Of a stretch of 64,000 bases of DNA, positions 45,171 to 57,295 are shown piece by piece; the first letter of the stretch is position 1; each line of letters opens with the position of its first letter. Made by a program: the position numbers and the translations under genes. The stretch is from Cryptomeria japonica. Its lineage: Eukaryota > Streptophyta > Pinopsida > Cupressales > Cupressaceae. Where the stretch lies: positions 120,714,640-120,778,639 of the forward strand of contig NC_081410.1 in assembly GCF_030272615.1 (NCBI RefSeq), written 5' to 3'. The notes beneath the pieces were generated by a model. It was not told where the DNA came from. It made no database searches and saw nothing but the letters and a program-made list of their open reading frames with translations.

Positions 45171-46440
45171 CTTACAAGCCATGCAACAAACAAGTCTAAC
45201 TCCTGGGTGATTGACCGTGGCTCATCCAGACACATTACAGGGTTTAGAGAAGTGTTAGACACCATGATAGAGGAGAATGATGAGGAAGTGACTATCGGAG
45301 ATGATTCCTCACATCCAGACAGAGGAATTTGATCCTGCACCATCAAATTGAAGACAAACATATCATTGCAACTCGAAGGAGTACTATATGTCCCCGACAT
45401 CAAGAGAAATCTAGTCTCCATACCAGCACTAGAAGATAACGGATACAGAGTAACCTTCATGGAAAACAAGGTGTTGGCTTGGCCAAGGAATTCTTCCATC
45501 AAGAAAGCTAAAGTCATTGGTCAAAGACGAGGCTATTTGTATGAGCTATGCATAGAGCCCAACCTAGCCCTAATTCATGAAGCGACAAATGCAAATGAAG
45601 TTTGACATAGAAGACTAGGCCACCTGAATTATAGAGCTTTATCATCTATGGGAAACCGTGTCACAGGTCTACCTAAGTTGAAGCAATATCATTCAGAGGC
45701 ATGCAAGGGATGTGCCCTAGGTAAAAATACCAAGGGTGCCTTCCAAAATAGTACTAGGAAGACAAACAAAGTTTTAGAGTTAGTTCATTCCGATGTATGT
45801 GGACCTGTGTCCGTACCCTCTCTAGGGGGATTTTTGTATTATGTAATATTTGTTGATGACTACTCTAGGAAAACTTGGATCTACTTTCTGAAGTGTAAAG
45901 AATCAGAAGAGATCCTCAATAGGTTTAAAGAGCTTAAATCACTAACAGAGAACTACTCAGGAAATAAAATTAAAACCCTAAGAACTGATAATGGGGGGGA
46001 ATACACATCAGAATTATTTAAATATTTTTGTAAAAATTTAGGGATTAAGAGGGAGTTAACAATACCTTATAATCCTCAACAAAATGGGGTAGCTGAGAGG
46101 AAAAATAGGACAATTGTAGAAGCTGCCAAAGCCATGATTCTTGATTAGAATCTAAATATCAATCTTTGGGCAGAAGTAACTAGCACTGCTGTGTATATAC
46201 AAAACAGATGTCCTCACTCCCATCTTGAAGATAAAACTCCTGAGGAAGTCTTTACCAAAATAAAGCCACATATCAGCCACTTTAGGATATTTGGGTGTCC
46301 TGTCTATATACATGTACCTAAAGAGAAAAGACTGAAACTAGAACCTTCTGGAAAAAAAGGGAATACTTGTAGGATATAGTGAAACATCCAAGGTCTATAG
46401 AATCTATATACAAGGTTAGAGAAATATTGAACTTAGTAGG
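45171..46440 (+). pseudogene. Copia protease and integrase
   Basis: The protease is seen as SWVIDRGSSRHITGF (about 45200), where the usual active site is DSG, so Arg replaces Ser. Then follow SLQLEGVLYVPDIKRNLVSI and the GAG-pre-integrase part. Integrase has the zinc part (RRLGHLNYRALSS, ACKGCALGK), VHSDVCGPV (first Asp), KTLRTDNGGEYTS (second Asp, about 45975) and NPQQNGVAERKNRTI (Glu, about 46070). Stops at 45331 (TGA), 45603 (TGA) and 46146 (TAG) and a frameshift near 46360 break it. Confidence 0.87.
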
Positions 46441-46725
46441 GATGTAATCTTTGAGGAAGACTTAGCCTTCAAAAGAGCCCAAAGTACAATAGAGCCTGAA
46501 ATATATATCCCTACTCCTAACATAGAAGAAGATCCTACTCCTGAGCTTCAAAGGGAGAATCTTGAGGAAACTATAGGTGAAACTCAAAACCCACCTAGAG
46601 AAAACCTCAAGAAAAGACCACTACGGGCCACCAAGACTGTAGCAGAAGCTCAAAAGTTTGTTGATCCTTCAGGAACCTTCAGGGAAAGCAAAAGACCTAA
46701 TAAATTCACTAGCTATGTTGCCCTT

Positions 46726-48273
46726 ATGAATGATCTCTCTAAAGCTGAACCAAACAATGTATCAGATGCACTTATACATCAAGTATGGAAGGATGCCATG
46801 TCTAAAGAGTATCAGTCCATTATGAAGAATGATGTTTGGGAGATTGTTCTTAGGCTTACTAAGAAATCTGTTGTCTCATCTAAATGGCTTTTCAAGATCA
46901 AACATGCTGCAGATGGCAGTATTGAAAAGCACAAGGCCATATTTGTAGCTAGAAGGTTCTCTCAAAGGGAAGGGATAGTTTATGAAGAAACCTTTGCACA
47001 TGTAGCCAGATATACCTCAGTAAGAGCAGTACTAGCCATTGCAACAACAAAAGGGTGGAAGGTGCACCAGATGGATGTTAAGACAACATTTCTTAATGGT
47101 GAGATCTCAGAAGAAGTCTACCTAGAGCAACCTAAAGGATTTGAAATTCATGATGCAGAGTCTCATGTGTGTAGACTCAAGAAAGCTCTTTATGGGCTTA
47201 AACAGACTCCCAAAGCCTGGTATGAAAGAATTGACACCTATCTCTCAGAATTAGGCTTCTCTAAAAACGATGCAGATCCTAATCTCTACTACAAACAAAA
47301 TAAAGGTGATATGCTAATATTGATTCTATATGTTGATGACTTATTAATCACAAGAGAAGATCACCTTATAGATCAATGCAAGAAAGATCTATCTAAAGAA
47401 TTTGATATGAAGGACTTGGGACTCCTTCATTACTTCCTAGGTTTGGAAATATGGCAAAATTCTGATAACATTATACTAAACCAAGGTAAGTATACCTTGG
47501 ACATTTTGAAGAGATTCAGAATACTAAACTGCAGACCTATGACCTCTCCCATGGAGACAAATTTACATAAACTTAAGGAAGCAACAACAGAGTCACAATC
47601 CACTGATCCTACTCAATACAAGCAGGTGATTGGGTCCTTGATGTACTTGGTAAATGCAAGGCCAGATATCTGTTATGCAGTCAATGCCTTAAGTCAGTTT
47701 ATGTGTGAGCCTAAGAAGATCCACCTGATTGCAGTGAAACACATTATGAGATACTTACAAGGTACTCTAAACCTTGGTCTCAAATATGAGAAAGTTGATC
47801 TAGACCTACACGGATTTACAGACTCAGATTGGGTTGGAAGTGTGACTGACAGGAAAAGCACTTCAGGGTGTTGCTTCAGTTTAGGTTCAACCATGATATC
47901 TTGGATCAACAAAAAACAGTCTTCTGTAGCTCAGAGTTCCACCGAGGCCGAGTACATTGCAGCTTCCATGGTTGCCCGAGAGGTAGTATGGCTTAGGAAG
48001 TTGCTTGTGGGATTGTTTGGTGAACCTATGAAACCCACTGTCATCCATTGTGACAACCAGAGCTGCATAAAACTTTCAGTAAATCCAGTATTCCATGACA
48101 GATCCAAGCATATTGAGATTCCATACCATTATGTGCGAGACATGGTAGACAAAAATGTGATCAAATTGGAATATGTTAGTACAGGAGATCAGACTGTAGA
48201 TATTCTGACCAAACCACTTTCCAGAGTGAAGGTTGATCACTTCAGAAAAGGTTTAGGTATGATAGAAAGGTAA
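46726..48273 (+). CDS. Copia reverse transcriptase and RNase H
   Basis: A single open frame of 515 codons. RVT_2 motifs: SVVSSKWLFKIKHAADGSIE (from about residue 42), KVHQMDVKTTFLNGEISEEV (about 107-126, catalytic Asp), ALYGLKQTPKAWYERID and YVDDLLIT with YVDD at residues 202-205. RNase H motifs are LHGFTDSDWVGSVTDRKSTS, SSVAQSSTEAEYIA, VIHCDNQSCIKLS and a C-terminal DILTKPLSRVKVDHF. The codon at 46726 is only the first ATG; the trace extends upstream in the same frame to about 46440 (LRATKTVAEAQKFVDP). The catalytic acids look intact, but the rest of the polyprotein is broken. Confidence 0.9.
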   Translation: MNDLSKAEPNNVSDALIHQVWKDAMSKEYQSIMKNDVWEIVLRLTKKSVVSSKWLFKIKHAADGSIEKHKAIFVARRFSQREGIVYEETFAHVARYTSVRAVLAIATTKGWKVHQMDVKTTFLNGEISEEVYLEQPKGFEIHDAESHVCRLKKALYGLKQTPKAWYERIDTYLSELGFSKNDADPNLYYKQNKGDMLILILYVDDLLITREDHLIDQCKKDLSKEFDMKDLGLLHYFLGLEIWQNSDNIILNQGKYTLDILKRFRILNCRPMTSPMETNLHKLKEATTESQSTDPTQYKQVIGSLMYLVNARPDICYAVNALSQFMCEPKKIHLIAVKHIMRYLQGTLNLGLKYEKVDLDLHGFTDSDWVGSVTDRKSTSGCCFSLGSTMISWINKKQSSVAQSSTEAEYIAASMVAREVVWLRKLLVGLFGEPMKPTVIHCDNQSCIKLSVNPVFHDRSKHIEIPYHYVRDMVDKNVIKLEYVSTGDQTVDILTKPLSRVKVDHFRKGLGMIER

Positions 48274-48807
48274 TTTGCTTTATAATATGCACTTGCATAT
48301 CAATAAGATGCTTAATGTGTAAACGTCTTTGTCATGTTAGGACTTTTATGGGTTTAACCCCCTGTGTTCATGTCCAAGAGGTGACGATCTCTCAGATAAT
48401 GAACACTTGTATGTAGACATTGTAAGGTGATGATCTTATGATGTTCAAACCAGTTATCATGTTGGATCTCTTGTATGTCATGGATGTGCCAAGATTGTGT
48501 TGTGGTATAACATTTGAATAAAATGTTAGTGCACATACCACAACTTGGATAAGTTGAAGATTTAACTATTTTCATATGTTTATCCTTAAGTATTGCGTGT
48601 TTAGGCAGTACTGATATCACGTGGTCAGGTGATATCATGTCATCACAAGATGATGAACTTCTTGTATCACGTGTTTAGGTGATACTTCATGTTTGTATGG
48701 TATGATCCTATGTAGAGTGAGATTATGAGACTCCATAAGGAATCCTGACCATCATGAGAAATGAGATGCTAGACATGATGACTTTATCTTCCCTAGCTAA
48801 GAGGGAG
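48274..48807 (+). other. Copia 3' untranslated region with polypurine tract
   Basis: No coding. TATCACGTG-x-x-AGGTGATA words recur (48610-48690). The purine tract AAGAGGGAG (48799-48807) ends the region and should prime the 3' LTR, which then starts TATTAATGC (probably TG mutated to TA). Confidence 0.6.
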
Positions 48808-49507
48808 TATTAATGCAAATAGCACCGGTCAGATAAAATTTAATACAGATCCATTTACATCATATGAAGAATGGCATTAATGCAGATATATATGTTCGAT
48901 CTTGGAGATGTATAAATATATATGAAGTAATTATTATTACTTCATATGTATATTAATATATATTGATATATCATTTCTATATGCATGATTTATAATATAT
49001 CGAACCCCTTCATAATTATTAATTGCACTTAATAATGATGCCACCAATATATTATCGGATGTTATTAGTAATACCCCGATTAGTTATTGGGTATGTTTTG
49101 TTTATTTATTGCCACCGATTGATATAGTTATCGGGCCTGTTTAACTGCCACCGATTGGGAATCAGTTAAGGATATCATAGTTACCGATATATATTATCGG
49201 GTTATACATTGACATCGATACACATATCGGTTAATATGAAACATATAATGGCACCAATTTATATCGGGTTAATTAGCAATGTGTTGTTTGGGTAATCAAA
49301 AGGTGCGATCAAGGGTTATCTTGATCGGTTATGTCCAAAGGACATAACCGACCAAGGTAACACTTGGTCTCCCCTCATTGCCATATATAACCCGATTCAT
49401 TTGCTTGGAGAAGGGCACCGAAATCAATTAATGTTCTCTCTCCATCTGTAGCAAAGAAAAAAAATCAGACATATTATATTGTGAATCAAAAAAATAATAA
49501 GTACACT

Positions 49508-49553
<46 letters not shown>

Positions 49554-49589
49554 TTGTTCTTCAAATTGAAAATTGCATATACATTTACA
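48808..49589 (+). repeat. Copia 3' LTR
   Basis: About 782 bp, from TATTAATGCAAATAGC to ACATTTACA. From 48863 it aligns with the left LTR from 43213. The CCGAT...ATCGG palindromes are conserved and the 184-bp palindrome of the left LTR is absent. Confidence 0.82.
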
Positions 49590-50632
49590 AAAGCTACCAT
49601 ATTTCCAAGAATGATTATACATTATTGAATGCATTACCAAGTTATTATGCCTAATTAATTCTACATTTCATAATTCATAACCTTCTATATTATGATCTAA
49701 CCTTGTTACTACCATACCCTAAGGGAGAAATGGGTGATTATGTTGTCAGGGCACTAAGAAACCAAACTACAATACGCTCTCTCAAGGTTTATGAATGCAG
49801 ACCCTTACCCCATCACGAGATTATGCCCTCAAGGTTTACAAAATCTAATCCTTACCTTGTCTCGGAACTACCTAATTGGTTGGAATTAGCCCGCCTTTCC
49901 TTACACACAAATCATTTCCATCCTCCATAGGTACTAGCAGAAGTCTAAGGACTAAGAGTCTTTCATGTACTATGAATGTTTATGAAATTAAGTATGACTA
50001 TCATACATATTGTAGTCTATATTAATATTACTACTAAATTCGACATAAGAATATTATTAGGCTTCATATATTAAGCACACATATTTAGCACATCCCCATG
50101 CATACCACCAAGAACAAGGATGTTATTGCATGTAACTTAATAACAATTTTGATATGATCTGATTGATGGTGATGATACTGAATGCTTTTGATTCCTTTCC
50201 TTTATATCTCTCAATGTGAGGGAGAGGTCACACTTCTTCATCATGTATGCTCTTTTGCAAGAGGCATACCCTTTCACCATTAGCACCCTTTGAAAGAGTG
50301 CAACTCGTCATTATTTCTGCCCTTTGAAAGGGACACAACCTTCCACAATCAAATCTGTACTTCTTATTTATATTGGATCTGGATTTCTGATTCCCAAATT
50401 ATCACCCTCTCAAATGAGGCTCTCTTCTCCTTTTTATATCTCATGTTTGAGGGAGTCACAACTTTTCATTCCTTGTCTTTTGACCATTCATTAACTTAAT
50501 TAAATTTTAATCATATTTAATTATATTAGATTTTATATTTTAATTTTATTTTTATTTTTATTCTGATGAATTTTAATTTAATAATTATTATTTACCATTA
50601 AATTCTATTTCAAAGTGGGGACATTACATTAT
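49590..50632. other. Unassigned ~1-kb segment, possible LTR fragment
   Basis: This lies between the copia LTR and the resumed gypsy RT. CACAACTTTTCATTCC and other Cys/Phe-coding stretches look like chance. The right end GTGGGGACA, reversed TGTCCCCAC, resembles an LTR terminus. It may be a solo or partial LTR on the minus strand into which the copia element inserted. Confidence 0.35.
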
Positions 50633-50639
50633 GCCAAAA

Positions 50640-52470
50640 CAAATTGCAAGACAACCTTGGTAAATGCGCTTTCGACACCACATAGGTCTAGTACATGGAC
50701 TACATAATTGACCAATCTAGTATACATGTAGACCTTAACAAGATCTAAACAATCCAAGATTAGTTGGAATACTATGTACTATTATTGACTTGCACAACTT
50801 CTTCAAACAAACTAATTTCTACCATAGGTTCATACTTAGCTTCTCACATGTTACATAGTCCTATGAGCTCATGCATGTCATTCTCATGGACACTAGCAAA
50901 ATAATGTGCAATTGAGGAGTTCAAGCATTGGCTCTATGAAATGCCTATCTTTGTAATGCTAGACATTGCACATCAATCTGAAATCTAGGCTAATGTATTT
51001 AATTATGTACTTGCTACTATACTAATAACATGGACATCCTATTGCATGTCAATTAGATACTTTCAAGGAAATAGTCTTATGCTACTCCACCTATAAAAAG
51101 GAGTTGCATGTCATCATGCAAGCCATCAATAAAATACATAACTATATCTTGGGAAAGGAGAAAATCATCCATCTTGATCATAAGTTAAGTTCTTGAACAC
51201 TCAAAGAAAACTAGAAAACTTGCAACACATGAAGTAGATAGCATACCTATAGTATTTCCATCTAGTCACGAAACATAAGAAGGGAAAAGATAACAAGGCA
51301 TTCAACTACCTTATCCAACCACCAATCAAATTGTTCATCATAGTGTTGCATTCATGTGACCACATCTTCTCTAACTTGGAGTCACTCTACCCCATACATG
51401 TGTACTTTGCACAAATCTACTTTGAGCTTTTGCAAGACAAATGAGTTGGTGAATTCTACCTATTTGACAAGTTGTGCATAGTTTCTAGTTTGGACATCTC
51501 TATGTTCTAAATGGTGTGATGTATGTTACTTATCTAGGAAGTGCACTATACCAAAACAGCTAAGCATGTTGACATTACCAAGAGCCTAGAAATAGTTCGA
51601 CAACACTTTTACTAGCACTATGTGCATTTAGGCATTAAACACCATATCAATTCTTTTGTCTTTACACCCCTCTTGATTCTAACATTGCCTTGAGAATCCA
51701 TCAACATGGATTATGGAGTCGACTACCTACAACAAAGCACTAACATGATGTTGTACTTGTCGTGGTAAATTACTTTCCAAGATAGCTATCATGATCACAT
51801 GCAAGAAAAGCCACACCATGTTAGATTTGTTCCTTTTCTTCAACCATGTTTGGTTCCATTTTAGCCTACCAACATGCACTATGTTTGATCACAATTGATA
51901 GTTTGTTAGCCACTTCTAGAAGACTTTGTGAACCATGTTAGATATATAACTATATTAATCTACAACCTTCCATCTACATAAAGATGACCAAATAGAGGTG
52001 TTCAACCACTCTTGTTCTACAATAGTGTACATCCACACATCCGATAGGCCTATAATGGAGTTATTTATAGTTCTATGGGGCATAGTCATTTCCATACATG
52101 ACTTGGGATCTGACCCATCTTTGATACATCTTATTGCACACCATCCACATCAAAGTTGTTCTCATAAGAATAATAAGTGGACAAGGTGTAATTTTTTTTT
52201 TAGCACATTCAAAATGTGGTTTAATAAATTCAATAGATACTTATGCACTAGAACAATATAAATACAAGGAGCACCACAACACTCACCGCACAACTCACCA
52301 AGTTTGGCTGTATCTTTAGAAGGAATGCTTTAAGGGTTCACCTCAAAAGATGAAATCTTTGTGCTATATTTCTTATAACATTCCTCAAATAGTTGATGAG
52401 AAGTCGTTCATTCTCAAAGTTCCACAATGTGTTCCTAAACTTGGTATTTAATATGAACTCCTTAAGCCAT
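50640..52470 (+). pseudogene. RT end, RNase H and integrase remnants of the ancient gypsy element
   Basis: DNLGKCAFDTT, YIIDQSSIHVDLNKI (about 50655-50745) and TNFYHRFILSFSHVT-like sequence form the RT C-terminus. YSTYKKELHVIMQAINKIHN then YILGKEKIIHLDHKLSS (about 51080-51195) is gypsy RNase H. Integrase-like pieces occur near 51715-52020. In-frame TAG/TGA codons and shifts are frequent. Confidence 0.62.
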
Positions 52471-52929
52471 ATTTCCCCACTCTATAGCCCATGATTGTCC
52501 AACATCCTATAGAATTGGACATATCACATTCTCAACTAACAATGACGGATATTATCATTAACTCCGCTACCACTTGTATCACCATTTTACTCAACAACTC
52601 TTTCTAATAGTCCAAATTAGGTAGTTTATAGATCACGCTAAGTGGGTAAACTCTTCAACAATAGTGAGCATAATTTCCTTTGCTTAGTGTTGATGCAATT
52701 GAAACCACTACTCCTTAAGGGGTTTGAATGTTCCAAGTGCAAACTTGCATGTTCTCTTTAGTGGTGCTATCCATGCACTTAACTTCACTAAATGCGTGCA
52801 ACAAATTGCTCTCACAACATTGGCCTCATACCTCTACATATAATTTTTACATTTAACAGTGCAAAACTTTTCACATGCATCTTATGACCTTACTCATGGT
52901 TAACATACCAATGTGGTCTAGACATTACA

Positions 52930-53390
52930 CAACAAGGTTGCACAACTGGCACTATACAAGTTTGGCATCTACCATCCCCATGTTCACACCACGTCACTAT
53001 AATACAATTGGTACTATATAGGTTTGACATTTTCCATCACCTTGTCTACACAGTCTATACATCATACACTTGCTAGTTTATATGTGGAGCTTAGTTGACA
53101 TCTTACTGGTATAAATACCTGCTTTGTACATTCTACAAACTAGAAAAGGCATGGCATATTCTCATTCCATCTCTTTGTACATTTCTTATGTTCAATCAAA
53201 CTAGAAAAGGCATGGCATATTCTCATTCCATCTCTTTGTACATTTCTTGTGTTCAATCTAAATAGAATTGACGTATCTACTCGAAACCTTCCACATTTGA
53301 ATATATATTGATTTACATATATATTTTTCTGTAATTTTATTACATTACTAACTAATCAATAAGATCATTTCTACATTAACCTTAATAATT
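52930..53390 (+). repeat. Degenerate LTR of the ancient gypsy element, right
   Basis: GTTTGACATTTTCCATCACC, GGAGCTTAGTTGACATCTTAC, GGTATAAATACC and CTAAATAGAATTGACGTATC align with the left LTR. It contains a private 61-bp tandem duplication. The borders are approximate. Confidence 0.5.
53137..53260. repeat. 61-bp tandem duplication
   Basis: AAACTAGAAAAGGCATGGC starts at 53137 and 53198, and the following 60 bp are repeated with two differences. Confidence 0.92.
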
Positions 53391-54641
53391 CAATCACTAA
53401 AACCTTACGACTTGACTTCATTCTCTTTCTTGCATATAACGCTTATTTACAAGCTACTTAGAACCTCCATTTCCAAATGAAAAAAAAACACTCAGTTCCT
53501 AAAACCATTGTCCATCCTCTTCCCATCAATCCTTTAATTGGTTCCAAAAAAATGTATCATAAACGTAATTTTAATACGCATATTTTTAAAACATTTTTAA
53601 GTTGAAGGGACACCTTTTTTGAGTTTATTAGAGAATTACATAAAATAGTCACCAAGATGAAAGATCATTCGACTGGTTATTTGAAAGTCCTTCAAATATA
53701 AACTTTTCGATGATGATTATATATTGAATTAGATTTATCAAGATAATATTTCTTGTTTCTCTTTAATATATTTTTTATATAAATTAATAAAATTTATCAC
53801 AACAAATATTCTTATTTCTTTACTCTAGTATTGAACATACATTAAATTGACCATATATTCATCCATTTAAGATTGATTATATTTCATCAAAATCTTTTTC
53901 TTACATTCAAAAACTTCTGCAACGACAAACCATCTGTTTGATATTGTTCTCACTAGTGAGGGAGGTATGACAGGGACACTATTACGAAGAATAGGTGGAT
54001 AATGGTTGGACGTTCTGTTCCATGACTGGAAAGCCCACCAGAGCCTTTTCTGAAATCGTGAAGATTTAATGATCAATGATCAAATAAAGCACAATTAAAC
54101 CTGCCAAAAACTGAAGTCGGTTACGATGATTTGTACTGGTCGATTAGGACACATCTCCATCAGGGGGACCAGGGAGCCCCTTTAAATTTGATGAATTGTC
54201 TTGTCAGCGCCTCCTCTTTCCACCTATTCTCTAGCGAGTATTTTACGAATTTATAACCGCCCAAATAAAGCTTGAGTCCTCAAGATAGGCCCAACTTGCG
54301 ACAATATAACAATCTGTTTTCCGAAGGCAGTGCCTACAAGCAACAATCATTTCCATTAACTTAATTGCGCTCATCTGTGGGACAGATGAATCGGAAGTGC
54401 TTCACGAAACCCTGAAGTGACTTGAGAAGGATTTATATTTAGCACTTGGCCTCCAGCTTTGATTCCAAGTCAAAATCAGCTTGACTGGCAGCTCGGCTTA
54501 TACATCAACCCAATGGAGAGGTCTTCCTTTACATCAAGGAAAACCACTAACGCAAATACCATTCAAAATTCCATTTTTTTCTCTGACCTAAATAATTCAC
54601 ACATACAGTGCAGGCGGAGAACATACTCATTCTATCCTAAT
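53391..54641. other. Upstream region of DUF3537 copy 2
   Basis: No gene was seen in AT-rich DNA that becomes more mixed after 54100. I find no element ends. Confidence 0.4.
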
Positions 54642-54661
54642 TGACGTGAGTTATATAATAT
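54642..54661 (+). promoter_or_regulatory. Conserved promoter block, DUF3537 copy 2
   Basis: TGACGTGA is followed by TTATATAATAT, 142-161 bp before the ATG. It matches 34421-34440. Confidence 0.55.
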
Positions 54662-54802
54662 TTGTAGGCCCGTCAACATTTTATAATATTCTGGGAAACA
54701 ATATAAGTTGGTCGAGCTATAAACTGAATTTCTCCATACAAAACCCATATGGCAGAATCTCATTTTTCTCTCATTGCTTCCATGCCCATCGTGTAATCTG
54801 TA

Positions 54803-55255
54803 ATGGCGAATGGAAGCGGAGAAATGGAGATCCGGGTGGATTCTCCGGAGCAAGAAATTGAAAAGCCCCTCCTGTCGAAACATAACACGCCGAGTCCAGG
54901 CTCTGAGGAGGACGCCGAGATCGATCCCGGGCTTAGACGACTGGGAAAGATGCTGCTTTTCCTGGGAATCGACCACTCGACTACGCTTAAAACAGTATTT
55001 GGTTACTTGCTCTTTGTTGCATTGGGGATTGCTGTGCCGGCGGCTACTCTGTGGGCGAATGCCTACAAAGACTGTTTAAAAATTGAGGTGACTAAGTTCG
55101 AAGTGATGATACAGATATCTGGGTCGTGCTTAGGTGCAGTGTCAATGGCGTGCATGGCGCATAATATTAGAAAATATGGGCTCCGGAGGTTTTTGTTCGT
55201 GGAGGTTCACCACCCACTTGTGCGGTTTCGTTACAATTTCAAGAGCCAAGTTAGG
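54803..55255 (+). CDS. DUF3537 (gustatory-receptor-like) membrane protein, first exon, copy 2
   Basis: ATG 54803 opens MANGSGEMEIRVDSPEQEIE and 151 codons run to AGG|GTAATA, again phase 0. It aligns with copy 1 over its full length: LRRLGKMLLFLGIDHSTTLK, first membrane helix GYLLFVALGIAVPAATLW, second helix ISGSCLGAVSMACMA and YGLRRFLFVEVHHPLVRFRY. These are the features of plant DUF3537 seven-helix proteins. Later exons were not found before 58700, where a retroelement begins. In a genome with long introns they may lie beyond the window. The exon looks functional; the donor position is supported by its identity with copy 1. Confidence 0.77.
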
Positions 55256-55518
55256 GTAATAGCTATGGTCCTAAATTATTACTGATTTGAGATGAAATTC
55301 TAGATTTTTAACTCAGTTATATTGGAGAATAAATTACAAGACGATAGGACATATAAAACAAACAAACACTCCAAGCAATTGTCTGCCAAAAATCCACTGC
55401 TTCTGTCTTTAACGCTTTAAGCTCACTTTGGCTCCCAATTATTATCGTTGTAAAATATTCTATATCGAAACACATTGTTGATAAGGAAGCTCCCATTAAC
55501 TATATCGTGGATTCCCCC

Positions 55519-55642
55519 AGTTGGACCACTCCTAATGATACTTAGGTTGATACTTTTGGATTCCCCTAGTGAATTAGCATAGTTGGACCACTCCTAATGA
55601 TACTTAGGTTGATGCTTTTGGATTCCCCTAGTGAATTAGCAT
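55519..55642. repeat. 62-bp tandem duplication in the presumed intron
   Basis: AGTTGGACCACTCCTAATGA starts at 55519 and 55581, and the two units differ at one base. Confidence 0.93.
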
Positions 55643-57180
55643 CTAAAAGCTTACAACTACGCTAATTCGTCCTAAAGTTAAGAGATACTACACTCTCCCG
55701 TTGTTTCTTCTAAATGACTGCTATGTCAGTGAAAATGGTTTGCTCCAGAGTACACTGTTGGGAGGAACACATCGCAAATTCACAAGTCGAAGAGCTCTCG
55801 TGAGCTGGGTTTTCTAACTGGTGCTCTTCTTGTCTCCTTTTTTATGGTCTTTTGTTAGCCTTGTGCAGTCTCTTTAACTTTCAAAATTTTATCTGAAGTC
55901 TTATAGTGTGGCCGTTGTTCCTTCTTTAAACATTTTTGGAGTGTAACATACAAGATACTAAGATGCCTGACCTACTATGATGTTATGATTCCCTTCATCA
56001 TGATATGTTATTGCCACAGTTCGATTTGTTCAACTGTTTTAAATCGTTTTTAGTACAACCTTGTAATTGGTGTACTTGTTCGATTTTTTCAACTGTAAAA
56101 AATATTGGACATTGCAGCTAAAACTTGATTGAAAATACATGTGTTTTTATTTTTAACCATGATTTTACAAGGCCTCTGATTAGGAGAATCCAATCATGGC
56201 CTAGTTGCAGCTAAGTCTAATAAAAATTTCAAAAGTAGCTAGTAGACAGGTGTGATGTGTTCAATTCATGCTATGATTGCTATCAAATTGGTAACCTAGC
56301 TATAACCATACAATAATCTTAAAAAGACCTCGTTGTTTGAGATTCAATCTTAAGACCTTTTTTGGACACACAAATGCTTAGTCAGTACACTGGCCTAATA
56401 CCTTGATAGCAACTTGGTGTCTCACAATCCCTTACAAGCAAGATTAGTCAAAGGCCAATAAGCCCATACTATTTTCTATTCAATACGTCCCAAATACTTA
56501 TCCACACCTTTCTAGGTTCTTGCCACATAAGGCAGACCCTCATATTTTCATAACCATGCAGCCCCAACTGAAACCAAGCAAGGGGTCGCTTCAAGAATAA
56601 ATCAGAAGAAACGTAATCAAAGCTCTAACCTTTACAAATTCCACAATTTAAAGTGGCCAGACCATATCAAATATTAGTTTGTTAATTTAGAATTGTTTAT
56701 AAAGCTGTTTCAAACGTGTTTTTAAGAACTTATTAATTGTAGTTTGTCATCTTCTGATGTAGCATATCCATATATAATGAATACTGTTTTGGTATCTTCA
56801 ATACATATTACTGGTTATTGTTTCAAACTGAATGATTTGATAGATAAGGATGTTATGGAATGTGCACCGGTTCAGACTACATTGTTGGTTGCATGCTTGA
56901 AGCCCTAAAGACGGTAGTGCAATTGACAAAAATATTTTGAGTATGAAATGACATGAACGAGGGACATACTGGTCCTTGTAAGAAATGAGGCGAGAGTGCA
57001 TACGAATGTAAGTCAGAACTGTGTGCTTGAGTACAAGATGGCAATACGAGGGCATATGTTTTATGCAGGCTACCACATTCATCTCGATGGTTATTATTTG
57101 ATTAGTTATTCATTATTTTATTGAAGATTAAAAAATTATTGATTTATCATGGTTATGCAGTGTTTGCAAATCAAAATATA
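55643..57180. other. Presumed intron or intergenic DNA
   Basis: No exon of the DUF3537 gene could be recognised, and no repeat or RNA gene stands out. Confidence 0.4.
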
Positions 57181-57295
57181 CCAATTGGAGAAATCAGCCA
57201 CACCCAAATTGTAAGAGGACTGGTCACAAAATGGGTGAGCATCCCAAAAGGAAGAAAATGAGCTACACTTGAATCAAAGTTGGACCAAAGACTGA

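Noticed and set aside
49703-49930. 75-codon plus-strand ORF between copia LTR and gypsy RT
   Set aside because: Short, no recognisable motif, and in sequence that elsewhere looks like LTR debris.
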